This document shows positions 24,733 to 34,673 of a DNA stretch of 64,000 bases, piece after piece. The notes under the pieces are model-generated. The model searched no databases. It saw only the letters and a program-made list of their open reading frames with translations, and was not told the DNA's origin. The translations under genes and the position numbers were made by a program. This DNA is from Sceloporus undulatus (lineage: Eukaryota; Chordata; Lepidosauria; Squamata; Phrynosomatidae): assembly GCF_019175285.1 (NCBI RefSeq), contig NC_056525.1:136062841-136126840 (forward strand), in the 5' to 3' direction. Within the stretch, counting starts at the first letter, position 1. Every line of letters begins with the position of its first letter.

Positions 24733-24887
24733 AGAGCCAGCCTGGTACTGGTTTCACTGTTGGGCCCATGGTTTGAATCCACCCTTAAGCATAAAGCCCC
24801 ACTGGGTGATGTTGGGCAAGTCACACTCTCTCAACCTCAGAGGAAGGCAAGGGCAAGCTACTTGCCAAGAAAGCCTCTTGACAGGGT
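24733..24887 (+). repeat. tRNA-headed SINE, 3' truncated
   Basis: Contains 'gagccagcctggtactggttt', 'ccactgggtgatgttgggca', 'gtcacactctctcaacctca' and 'cttgccaagaaagcc'. It stops where the inverted-repeat element at 24888 begins, which suggests that element inserted into the SINE. Confidence 0.7.
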
Positions 24888-25099
24888 GGGCTGCATCTGC
24901 ACTGCAGAAACCATCCAGTATGAGGCTGTTTTAATTGCCCTGTTTCAGTGCTAGGGGATCCTGGGAACTGTTTGTTCTGGCGCCAGAGCTCTGACAGAAG
25001 GCTAAATGTCTCACAAAACAACTCCCAGGATGCCACAGCATTAGAGCCATGGCAGTTAAAGTGGGGTCAAACCCCATTATTTCTGCAGCCCTGGAAGCA
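24888..25099. mobile_element. Palindromic non-autonomous DNA transposon
   Basis: Left end 'gggctgcatctgcactgcag'; the right end reads back toward it as a degenerate 'tgcttccagggctgcagaa'. The body is nearly self-complementary: 'atcctgggaactgttt' near 24958 pairs with 'aacaactcccaggat' near 25018. It is a common squamate MITE type with no coding capacity. Confidence 0.7.
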
Positions 25100-25177
25100 C
25101 AACAACAACAACAACCAAAAAAGGTGTTGAGAGGAGGGTGACTAAAATGGTGAAGGGTCTGTTTTTAAACACAACCA

Positions 25178-25250
25178 TGGTGCTTGGATTGAGAGTTCCT
25201 GCATGGCAGAAGGGGGCTGGACTGGATGGCCCTTCTGCTTCCATGAGGAA
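25178..25250 (+). repeat. CR1 3' end fragment
   Basis: 'ggattgagagttcctgcatg' followed by 'ctggactggatggcccttct' is the CR1 3' region in sense orientation. The terminal GATTCTAT repeats are missing. Confidence 0.6.
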
Positions 25251-25427
25251 GAGCCCTGACTGACTCTGGGCCTATGGCAACCCTATAGGCCTGGCAAACA
25301 ATGGCAGCACATCCGGGTCCTTCCCTCCCTATCTCCCCAGCCGCCACGTCACACCGTTCCAAGCGGAGGCGGCAGGCAGAGCGAGGCCTTCGTCTTCCTC
25401 CTCCTCCTGGTCTCTGAGACAGAGGCC

Positions 25428-28400
25428 ATGGCGGAGCTCTACGTCAAGCCCGGTAAGGAGCCCCTCTCTCCTGGGACGCCTTCCCCCTTCTGCTCAGGAG
25501 GAGCGCCCTCCATTTTAGCCTCAGAGGAGGAGGGCTGTTGTTGTTGTTGTTGTTTGTGTTGTCTACATGGCAACGCCCTCCATTTTGTGGTCCCTTGTAT
25601 TCATCCTCCCTTCCTTCCTTCCTTTCTTGCAGGGAACCGTCAGAGGGGCTGGAACGACCCCCCTCAGTTCTCCTACGGCCTCCAGCAGCAGCAGCAGCTC
25701 CAGGCGCCCAGGGCCAAGAAGGGCGCCCCGCCCAGGCCTCCCCCGGCCCCAGAGGCGGCAGAAGGGGCGCAGAAGAGGACCACCACCACCACCACCAGCA
25801 GCCCCTCCACTGCAGCAGGGCCCCCTCGGCCCCCTCCAAGCCCAGGTCTCCAGGGCCTCTCTCTCTCCCTTCCTCCCCGCCCTCCTAGGAGAGTGGCTCG
25901 TAGTCACCAAGCTTCTTAGTCCTCCTTTTCCAGGACCCGCCCTCCATTTTGAGCATGGCTAAGAAGCATCATGGCATCCCAGACTTGGAAGGGATGCCCT
26001 ACAAAAGGCCACCCAGTCCACCCCCCCTTTCTGCCATGACTAAATGCACCTGACTCAAGTATAGGAAAGCTCCTGCTGCCAACTTTTTTCCTTCAGTTAG
26101 TCTCAAAGGGGCTACAAGGTCTCTCTACTCCTGCCATGCAGCAACTCACTATCAACGCATCCCTGACAGACAGACAGATAGCTGAGGCTACTCCAACCCC
26201 CTTCTGCCAGGACTAAATGCACCTGAGGAAGTAGGCTTTAGTCTAGGAAAGATCATGCTGCCAACTTATTTATTTGCTATTTATTATTAAATATTTTATT
26301 ATTTATTATTTCCAAGATGGATATCCAGCCTTTCTCCTGCAGTGGGACTCTCTTTCAGCTAGTCTCAAAGGAGCTATGAGGTCTCTCTACCCCTGCCATG
26401 CAGGAACTCACAATCAAAGCATCCCTGACCAATACACAGGAGCACACAGTCAAAGCATCCTTGACACAGGCAGACAGCTGAGACCTCAAGGGCCATCCAA
26501 GTCCAACCCCATTCTGCCATACAGAAACTCACAATCAAAACATCCCTGACGGACAGACAGATAGCTGAGACCTCAAGGGCCATCCAAGTCCAACCCCATT
26601 CTGCCATGCAGGAACTCACAGTCAAAGCACTCCCTGTGACAAATAGCCACCCAGCCTCTGTTTAAAGACCTCCAAAGAAGGAGGCACTGCCAAACAACTT
26701 TAACTGTCAGGAAGTTCCTCCTAATGTTGAGCTGGAATCTCTCTTCAGCATGAATTTATATTTGTATGAGTGTTTCAAGCTTTTATTTTGTAACATCCTA
26801 CATTTTCCTTGAGGGCCCTACATTTTGCATGCTTTATTTAGACTTTATTTAGACCTTCATTCTGAAGTCCAAGCTTGGATTTTCTGTACTTATTCACAAC
26901 TTACTATGTATTCACTAAAGTGGGTATATATGTTGATGGTATCTTTCTCCTGACCTGACTTATGCCTACCTTCCTAGCTGGGCTGCCAGTCTTCCCCCCG
27001 CGCCCTGCGGGTCTGCCTTCTACTCCTGGTCTGCCAGCTCCTTCTCTTGTCTCAGAGGCTGAAGAAGACTGTGATGTGGAAGACGTTCTTTCCCCTTTGA
27101 ATGAGGCTCTGGGTAACTGCCGGAAAACTGTGCGGGTGAGTTATGCAGGCCTTTCTCACGGTTTCCTCATTTTTCTGCAGTAAAGGAAGTTCTTAGGTCT
27201 CTGTAGCTGCAGTTGTGGACTGCTTTGTTTGTTGGATTAGCCAGAGCAGCCTTCCCCAACCTGGTGCCCCCCTGATGTTGGGTGCACTGCCAAGCATCTG
27301 AAAGGCACCAGGATGGAGAAGGCTGAACTGAGCTGGGCTGTGCTCTTAGCCTACTGAGACATATTATTAGCGGCTGGTTGATTGATCTGTAAACAGAATG
27401 CAGGACTAAATAAACTTCATCTGATTCAGTATGGAATATCCCCTTGAGGATATTCTGTTGAAAGGCACATGCTGGCAGGGTCACATGAGTAGTGGACAGG
27501 GACACCTTATTTTAAACTGAAGTCACCCCATAGCTCCTGCAGATCTTTACCTTGGGACCTGGGAGGCCCTGTAACCTCCATTAACTATTAAGTGGTGATG
27601 GGGTGGGGTATCAGTTGCCGTGGTATCATCCAGACAGCATGGCAAGCTAAGTTTCACCATCATCCCTGAATACCTCTGGACCCTTATGGGCCCTCATGTA
27701 TTAACAGATAAAATGGCAGGTGAGTAAGGCAGAGTAGTTACAGGGTGAAAATGGAAGAGCATTCTTTAATGGTGTTGTAGATGGGTCCATGAACATAAGT
27801 TATTTGAGAGGGGATTTATTTGGGAGTTACTTCAGCGGAATTGTTTTGTATTCTGATTATCTGAGTTCTTTGCATCTTATAGCCAGCTTCCTTTTCTTTT
27901 AACCCCACCAGTTTGCCTTCTGTGAATTGTATGTTTTCTTCCTTTCCAACCACCTCACGGCAACTATTTTGTGTATGGGCATGTGTCTTATGGCAGCCAT
28001 TTCTTGCTGCTGCCCATAGTACATTCCTAGGACACCCATTGGCTCCAAAATGCTGGGGACTCCTGGTTTGAAAGGAGGCATGCGGTACGAGATTGTAATG
28101 GTGACTCAGTTCAGAAACTATGATTTGACATAATGTCTGTCAAACATAATGTTGTGTCAGACTACTGTCAATACATTTAGAGGTTGGAGGATGGAAAATG
28201 AAAGCAGGCAGATAGCTCATGAGCCACTGAAGGCATTTTGCCTACCTCCGCTCAGGAGGGGACCAAGGAGGTTGCTTTTTTGCTTTGGTTATAATTCCAC
28301 GGGAATGGGGCATTGCTAATAAGTACTGTGTTTGTTTTCAGAAACAGGTTTGTGATGATATTGGCAAGCGCTTGTCAATTCTGCAGCAGATGTGGGAACA

Positions 28401-28940
28401 AGGCAAACTGTCTGCTCCTGTGAGAAAGGGAATGAGGATTCTGACACAAGGTGAGTAGCAATGGCAGGCTTTGGGGCTTGGCAGCAGCATCTCATTATGA
28501 ACTTCATGTGCCATTCTCTGGCTTCTTTGCCTAACTGCTACAAGCAGAAGCACCACTGGAATAAAATTAGGAAAGACGCACGGGGAACAAAATCACACAT
28601 TTCTGTCAGCTTAACAGTTTCCTTAGGGCTGGGTTTCCTTGAAGGAGTTGATTGGAAACCCTGTCTTGTAGGAGTTCTGAGAAGTACTGTCTTCTTCCTT
28701 TCAGAATTCAAGAGTCAGCGCTGGGATGCTGCTGATGAGATCCATCGCTCGCTAATGGTGGACCATGTCACTGAAGTGAGCCAGTGGATGGTGGGAGTCA
28801 AAAGGCTCATTGCAGAAACAAGGAACTTGCCTACAGAGGATCAAGCCACAGCAGATTATGAGCAGAAAGTTGAAACCTCTTTGGAGCCAGAATGTCAGCA
28901 AGATGAAGCTGAGCCCAGGGTCTTAGCTGTATCAAACTGA
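25428..28940 (+). CDS. SRA1: SRA1, steroid receptor RNA activator 1 (SRAP)
   Basis: SRA1 makes both a regulatory RNA, which co-activates steroid receptors, and a protein, SRAP. Five exons: 25428-25452, 25633-25845, 26978-27135, 28342-28450 and 28705-28940. Phases agree and give 246 residues; human has 236 in the long form. The start is the ATG in the context gaggccATGG, encoding MAELYVKPG as in human SRAP. The N-terminal WNDPPQFSYGL block is followed by a proline-rich linker with Gln and Thr runs, then the conserved helical domain: KQVCDDIGKRLSILQQMWEQ, RWDAADEIHRSLMVDHVTEV and SQWMVGVKRLIAE. The tail, after TRNLPTED, differs from human. The exon 2 donor is 'gtctcc', weak but fixed by phase. 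Intron 2 holds CR1 and Penelope-like fragments. The gene converges with ANKHD1. Confidence 0.95.
25453..25632 (+). other. SRA1: SRA1 intron 1, in frame and without stop
   Basis: Donor gtaagg at 25453 and acceptor 'cctttcttgcag' ending at 25632. The length of 180 is a multiple of three, and the reading frame from the SRA1 ATG runs through it without a stop, so a retained transcript would insert 60 codons before WNDPPQ. The insert would include a cysteine run encoded by a (TGT/GTT)n repeat at about 25536-25560. Confidence 0.85.
25633..25845 (+). CDS. SRA1: SRA1 exon 2 with Gln and Thr homopeptide runs
   Basis: Encodes (G)NRQRGWNDPPQFSYGLQ, then QQQQ from a CAG run near 25683-25697, a basic Pro-rich stretch, and six consecutive Thr from an ACC run near 25780-25797. 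Human SRAP has a Pro/Ser-rich linker here without these runs. The exon is GC-rich, and the high GC creates long open frames in the other five frames. Confidence 0.9.
25960..26745. repeat. Composite tandem array of CR1 and Penelope-like pieces
   Basis: In SRA1 intron 2. CR1 3' region in reverse sense ('gccatccaagtccaacccca', 'ctgccatgcaggaactcac', later 'tttaaagacctccaaagaag') is repeated and interleaved with Penelope-like tails ('gctgccaact', 'agtctcaaagg..gcta'). At least two units of about 190 bases (from about 26028 and 26219) and a clean 87-base duplication (agctgagacctcaagggcca at 26476 and 26563) are visible. An AT-rich piece at 26264-26340 interrupts one unit. Confidence 0.65.
26223..26254 (+). 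ncRNA. Hammerhead-ribozyme-like motif, partly decayed
   Basis: Core order CTGAGGA, extra A, stem strand GTAGGC, loop TTTA, stem strand GTCTAG, GAAA, GATC. Both conserved cores are intact; stem II has one mismatch and one wobble pair, and the stem I flank (GCAC) no longer matches ATGC. It belongs to the Penelope-like 3' end in the composite array. Confidence 0.45.
27243..27332. mobile_element. Short inverted-repeat element remnant
   Basis: In SRA1 intron 3. Left 'gcagccttccccaacctggt' and right 'aggcaccaggatggagaagg' are inverted copies with a short diverged centre. The pattern matches a widespread amniote MITE whose arms read 'aacctggtgccctccagatg'. Mostly deleted internally. Confidence 0.55.
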
Positions 28941-29662
28941 ACCTCAATTTGGAGACAGCTTTGCACATTAAGGATTGATTTCCTACCCACAGCGGAGAAG
29001 GTGCTCTGTCTGCTAAGCACTGGTTTTCCTACTCGTTAGTTTTGCTGAGCAAAACTACACAAAGGAGACTCTTTCAAGTGAGCTACAGGAATCTCTGCAG
29101 TTTTTCAGCATCCACAGTGGTGCAGGATGAAAAGGCCAACTTCTCTTGCACTTATTCAAAATGGAAATGAACTGGGGACATAGCTGCAGAGATAAATGGA
29201 GCCTTACTGTACCACACTGGCAAATGTGTTAAGTTTATACATGCTACTAGTACAGAAGCCTGTCCCTGCTTCACCTTGCCACACTCCAAGTAAATACGAG
29301 TTGCTCCTGGTGACAATTGTCTACCTAGAATCCTTTACTCAAATTTGTGTGTTTTCAAGGAAATCTGTCCTCTATGAATGTCGTCATCAGTTCCCAGATA
29401 ATTGTTATGTACCACTGGTGTCTGTTTAAATTTTTATTCTGCCCTCTACTAATTTAAACAAATCTAAATTTTACTAAAATGGCTACATTATAGAGAAATC
29501 TGCTTCCATCTTATTTTGCAATACTAAAGTAGACTTTAAATTTAATTGTGTTTAAACCTTTTACTCCACACACACACCCCTTACAACTAGTTGATATCTT
29601 TCTCATGCCTTTGTGACAACAAACTGAATTTGGACAGTGACAACTGCAGTGAGCCATCCAAG

Positions 29663-29668
29663 AATAAA
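29663..29668 (+). terminator. SRA1: Candidate polyadenylation signal of SRA1
   Basis: AATAAA about 720 bases after the stop, followed by a T-rich stretch. Upstream 3' UTR has no coding signal. Confidence 0.45.
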
Positions 29669-30587
29669 AGAATAGGACTCTTTTGTAAGCTGGTGATAAA
29701 TGGTATAGATTTATTTATTTTAAAACAACCTTCATGAACAGTTCGGCAAAGTGACCTGCTGTTAGCACGCCTTTTTACTGTCTTGAGCAAGTGGCTATAT
29801 GCAACACCGCTGATGTGATCTCCCCTAGATTCTGATATTTCAAGTAGGAAATATTAAAAATTGCAAGTTTGTACTGTTGGCGTTACTAATTAGTGGAATC
29901 CGGCTGCTGTGATGATACTAGCCTTTGTGGTTTAACATTGTATGTATAAGGCATGCTAAAACAAGTCCCCAGATCTTAACACAAATAGGATTCTGACAGT
30001 GTGCACTAATGTGCAAGAGAAAAGTATATCTGAAGTAGGATCTAGCTAAGTTTCAATTTCCCTGTATGATTGGTTGGGTTACACTGGGGCCCTGCCATTT
30101 CATTACACTATTAGAAGAATTATACGTATCAGTGATTCCTTCTTCAGATGCCCACAGCTACTGTTTGTTAAGCTTTGTGTGATAAACGGAATTTGCAAAA
30201 CATCCCGTGAACATTTTGCTCAAATCTGTTCTGACCTGATTACTTTTCACTGAAGCAGTTTTTATGGGTGAGTTTCATTTCGTTCAACTTGATGCTATAA
30301 ACACAGCGCTTGGGGAAGAGAGGCCACCACTGGTTCATTAAACGTGTTGATCTTTATTGTTCATACTTGACAGAAGGTTGGTGAACTGAGTAGCAGAGAT
30401 TATTGGTTTTAAAGAGGGTTGGATTCCAGCTCCTCTAAAATATGATCTCTTAAGAGTGCTTCTTCCAGCACTATAACAATTGCCCCGTTTTTAATGTTTA
30501 TTTTAAAAATAAGATTTTAGAGCAATGAAACTGATTCATTCCTGTGTAGGTTCAGGTCTGGTTTAGGGAACAGAAACAAAACAAACA

Positions 30588-30660
30588 AGGTTCATTTATA
30601 TACCGCTTCATACCGCCTAAGCAGTGTCTAAGCGGTTTACAACTGTAAGCTGTTTACAAC
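30588..30660 (-). repeat. SINE tail fragment (L2-like tail family)
   Basis: 'ttcatttatataccgcttca' and 'cctaagcagtgtctaagcgg' are the reverse of the tail at 19125-19165. Only the tail is present. Confidence 0.55.
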
Positions 30661-30889
30661 AGCTTTGGTGGATACCTACACAGGGAGCTTCATGAGAAAG
30701 AGCGTTCTACTGGATCTCTCACCTGCATCACAGAATCCTTTAAGGCTGAGCTGAGACTTGGGGCACATTTTTATGGTGTTTACTGACATGTTTGGTAGCT
30801 AGGATTTTTTTTTTTAATAAAAGGAAAAATAGTGGTCTGATGACATTCAGGGGTAGCTGTGTTTAAGCTGTGTTAAGAAATACAAACAA

Positions 30890-31014
30890 AAATTCATCAG
30901 TGATAACCTTATTGGTCAACTGAAATGCACAATATACTTGAGCCCATGGAGCTTTGAAAGCTTGCAACAAGTATATTGTGCATTTCGGTTGACCAATAAA
31001 GTTGTCTGATGAAT
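30890..31014. repeat. Inverted pair of Penelope-like 3' ends
   Basis: Two arms of about 45 bases are inverted copies: 'attggtcaactgaaatgcac' near 30912 and 'gtgcatttcggttgaccaat' near 30978, with about one mismatch over 34 bases. The centre contains 'ggagctttgaaagctt', a remnant of a hammerhead-like stem II, GAAA and cleavage region. The outer ends carry CATCAG and CTGATGA. Confidence 0.6.
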
Positions 31015-31824
31015 CTCTCATGCATTTCATCACAATAGTTAAGTATGAAGTCTAGAATATAATTAGACCAAGCCAATATCTGTCTTTGTTTGGCTATAAA
31101 CAATTACAGGAAGCCACCAATAGCGCTTCTCCTAAGAGCAGGAGCCACAAAGAGCCCAGGTGTGTAATCTTGGTCGATGCATTTTCTAAATGGTGCTTGA
31201 AAGGCCATAAGCCTTTGAGACAACTGAGGAGGCATTACCCACAACACTTGAGATAAGGGAACAGAGGCAGCAGTTGCAGAAAAGCACGATGGAAAGAAAA
31301 ATCAAAATAATGGAATTACAGAAGATGAGAAGGAAAATTGATTATTGAAAAGGAATTAAGTAGAAAGACAGGAGTGCTAAGAGGATCAAAGCTCTAGATT
31401 GTGCCAAAATAAGTCCAGTGCACAAAACCCACCTGTGATGTAAAGAGATGTCAAATAGTAATGTCATTGTACAATACACTTTTACCAAGATTATAAGGCA
31501 TCAGTTCCATAACTGCCATGGGATTACAACAGATTTGTATCATTTAATCTGAGGAGAAGGTTGTTCACTGGTCAGCAAGTATGTTTGTTGTTGGGTCACT
31601 CTGTGAAGGGAACAGACCATTTTGCCATACACCAAATGCATGAAAGATAGGTTGTTGCATTTAGGAAACCATTTTAAAAACACACTAGGCATCTTGATGG
31701 CCACTGTATAAATTAAATACAATTGCTGAAGTACAATGGACCCCTCCCAGCCAGGAGGGTTTAGTTCTGTCCCCATCCTCTGCGGATGGGAAAAATGTGT
31801 ATGGTTGTGCACCATATTACAGTC

Positions 31825-32130
31825 ATCTCTTCATATTTGTGGTTTTTGTATTTGCGGATTTGATTATTCACGGATTTCATTAATATGTTCTCTCTAGGAC
31901 TGTCTAGGTCTTCCAGTGCTACTCTGTGGTCGACTTTAAAAGTTGCACTGAAAGACCATTTGTAGCTACTCCATTGCCATTCTATGGTCAGTGTATGTTG
32001 GACATTGACCACAGAGTTGCACTGGAGGATCTAGAGATTCCTAGAGAGGTGTCCTCTCAGGTAAAAACAGTGTTTTTGTTATTTGTGGTTTTTCCATATT
32101 CACGGGGGTCTTGTTCCCCTAACCCTTCAT
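31825..32130. mobile_element. Possible DNA transposon remnant
   Basis: The left part 'tatttgtggtttttgtattt' with 'tgattattcacgg' is echoed by 'ttatttgtggtttttccata' with 'ttcacggggg' near 32077-32108. The style resembles Tigger-like elements. Arms are not clean and the centre is unassigned; 'gttgcactg' and 'tgaccacagagttgcactgg' suggest an internal duplication. Confidence 0.35.
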
Positions 32131-33514
32131 GTCTCCACAGCATTGTATCTCTCTACAGCCCACAAATACACCATTTTATTTTATATAAACAACCTGATTT
32201 CTGCACAGGAGATCTCCAGGGAGTCCTCCAGCTGCCAGCTTCCAAGCCATTGTCACTCCGGATTGTTCATTCCTGTCTATCTCCAACCACACATATATAC
32301 ATACTATAAGTTTCAAGTTTTGGAACATTTTATACCAAATAATCCTGGGAGCATTTTTAAAGCCTTCTGTAATTTAGAATTTAGAACACACTGGATATTA
32401 TCATTTGTTAAATAATATGGACAAATGTATGGTATCCCTCTTGCTGCTACCACTATTTACTTAGCAAACATATAATGAGCAGGTGATACGTTTGCAGAAC
32501 ATTTTTCTAGCTGACAAGTTTATTTTTCAGGCCAGTAATGGTGATAGACCTCCCCTCCACTATCTGTATTCTATTATTTGTACTGTTCATTTTACAAATG
32601 CCTTTAACTGTAAGCAAATACATCTATGTTTAGAGCTGGAACCAGGAAGTATTTGTCAAACTTTAAAAGAATATAAATTCTATTCTGAGATAAATTATAA
32701 TGGCAATTAAAAAGCTTCAGATGTTTCGAGTTTTCATTTTAAGACAACCCTTTCCTACAGTGGTGAATGATGTCCAATGAATAAACCTTTTTAGTTACTG
32801 ATGCTGACAAGCTATTACAGCCTTCCAGTGTATCCACACACCTTTCCAGTCTGAGACGTCTCTGACTTTCTGCATCTTGCCTGCCACGATTTTAGTGCAA
32901 AGGCAGGGCAATAGATGTTATGCTGAGGTACTGTGATGGGATATGCAGTGACACAATGTTTGTAAGGATGTGATTATCACATCTGTGGATGGCATGATAA
33001 CAAAGAAGGGGAGGTAGTCTAGGCTCAAGATTGTCTGAAGGAACAAGGAGGGGCCTGAATGGGAAATGAGAGAACCAAACTGTTTTGGGTTTGTAACAAA
33101 TGAGTGCTTAGCCTGTCAGTAATTATGTGTGCCTTTAATGAGGGCATACTAATGCTGTTTAGTTCTGAAAAAGAATGTCTCTGGTATGGACCTATAGTTA
33201 CTGAATAAATGTTTGCTGAGTTTTAATTACTGAAGCCTGAATTTCTAAACTTGGTTAACTGCTGGACTTGAAACTTTCTAGCAAACATTGGAAAATTTAA
33301 CAGTATGGAGAGCAGAGTTTCATTTAGGGATATTTCTCAAAACCTCTAAGATATATTAAAAAATTTGAAAGCAATCACTGAAAGTACAAATACAAAAAAG
33401 TATAATCTCTGAATATTCAGAATCTGAATAAGGAATGCTACTGAGCACTTCCATTCAATATCCGTCCACAATATATCATCAATATTAGTACACAAAGCCT
33501 ATAATGTTCATCTT

Positions 33515-33520
33515 TTTATT
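33515..33520 (-). terminator. ANKHD1: Candidate polyadenylation signal of ANKHD1
   Basis: Minus-strand AATAAA (plus-strand TTTATT) about 455 bases after the ANKHD1 stop codon. Other hexamers further down, such as near 30353, could serve longer transcripts. Confidence 0.4.
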
Positions 33521-33973
33521 GAATATTCAGGTAAATATTTCACATTAATACAGGCTACATAAAGTAGAGCCACTATACGACATGAAATTTACTCAACGTT
33601 TTTCCTTTTAAGTATGTAAACAATTATACATGTATTTACCACCCTAAAAGGTTGAAATCATGTAATCATCTAGTTCTCTGCTGCATACAAGTAGCATTCA
33701 GTAGTGTTTAGCCAAAAGCACTAGGTTCATCCGATTTTGAGTTCAAAATGGCTAAACTAACTGGAGAACAGAATCAGTTGAATAGGTAACTCATTTTGTT
33801 CTTACACAATGGGCAAACAAGTTTTTCTTGTCATAGCCCACAGAAAAAAAATGCTTAGTTAGGCACATTTAAAAAATTCCCAAGTTCTTCCAAGATCATA
33901 GGTTTCTCCAAACAAGGCTTAAAAAAAAAGAAAGGAAAAAAAGAAAAGAAAAGAAAATGTAGGCCCTCCTAAG

Positions 33974-34673
33974 TCAGTTGACGTATTTGAGGTGCATGTT
34001 TCCAATGTGAGGTGCCCAGGTACCAGGCCAAATCTACAACAGGAGAAACATAGAGGAAGTTAATTTCAGGGTTATAGAGTATATAGAGTATTGTCCCTGC
34101 AATGACCTAATTAACTTCAGTGGGGCAGAAATCCTAAAATCTAGTAAATTATAGGTTGGCCCTAACACAGAAGTGACCAAATGTTAAAGCCCCATTTGCA
34201 GATATTCCTTCATCAGATCACATTCTAACATCACTCATTAGCTCATGTCCTTCACTTTGATCTTCAAGAGCACATGGGGTTTTGCTTATTATTTCATGAG
34301 CTTAACCTCAAGAACTAAACTTAAAATTTTACCTGTAGCATACAAGTTACGCACGCACGCACACACGGAGCTAAAGCATATTTGTAGGAAAATTTAGCAT
34401 GAAAGTGGAAAAACTAGAAGCTTGTTGTGTTCTCACAAGGTTTTAATTTTATTATTTAAGGCAAAGCCTGACATTTGGACAGTACAAGAAAGTGGTTAAT
34501 TACTGCACCTGCTGAGCATCAGTACATTCTGTTGAACTTTGGACAACTTTTATCATGGGGTTCCATGCTGGATCTGGAGTATGTAGTCCATTAAAAAGTG
34601 GGCCGCCTGATCCATCAGCTAGCTGAGGATGAGAAGGTACGATAGTGCCTCCATACATGGAAATTGGTAGGCC
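33974..34673 (-). CDS. ANKHD1: ANKHD1 last two coding exons
   Basis: Exon 34509-34673 encodes GLPISMYGGTIVPSHPQLAD and DPAWNPMIKVVQ; exon 33974-34033 encodes IWPGTWAPHIGNMHLKYVN and the stop TGA. In human, read-through into EIF4EBP3 skips this terminal exon. Confidence 0.94.

Larger units (their letters stand above)
25300..25870 (+). promoter_or_regulatory. SRA1: GC-rich, CpG-bearing promoter region of SRA1
   Basis: GC and CpG content rise sharply from about 25300 and stay high through exon 2. The region before the start codon has 'cacgtcacac' and 'aagcggaggcggcaggca' with no TATA box, as expected of a housekeeping CpG-island promoter. The exact transcription start cannot be placed. Confidence 0.55.
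28941..33973. other. Convergent spacer with SRA1 and ANKHD1 3' UTRs
   Basis: Between the stop codons of SRA1 (plus) and ANKHD1 (minus). No exon was recognised, including none resembling EIF4EBP3 (expected on the minus strand with a TPGGTRIIYDRKFLLE block). It holds a SINE tail at 30588, an inverted-repeat element at 30890 and a possible DNA transposon at 31825; the rest is AT-rich and unassigned. Confidence 0.5.

Noticed and set aside
25444-25962. Several long open frames overlapping SRA1 exon 2 on both strands
   Set aside because: High GC removes stops from all frames; only the SRAP frame has homology and splice support.
26374-26625. 83-residue minus-strand frame with an internal 29-residue repeat
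   Set aside because: The repeat is the translation of the 87-base tandem CR1 duplication.
33910-33960. Purine-rich A/G tract as a regulatory element
   Set aside because: Simple (AAAAG)n-type repeat, with a similar one at 55775; nothing beyond low complexity supports a function.
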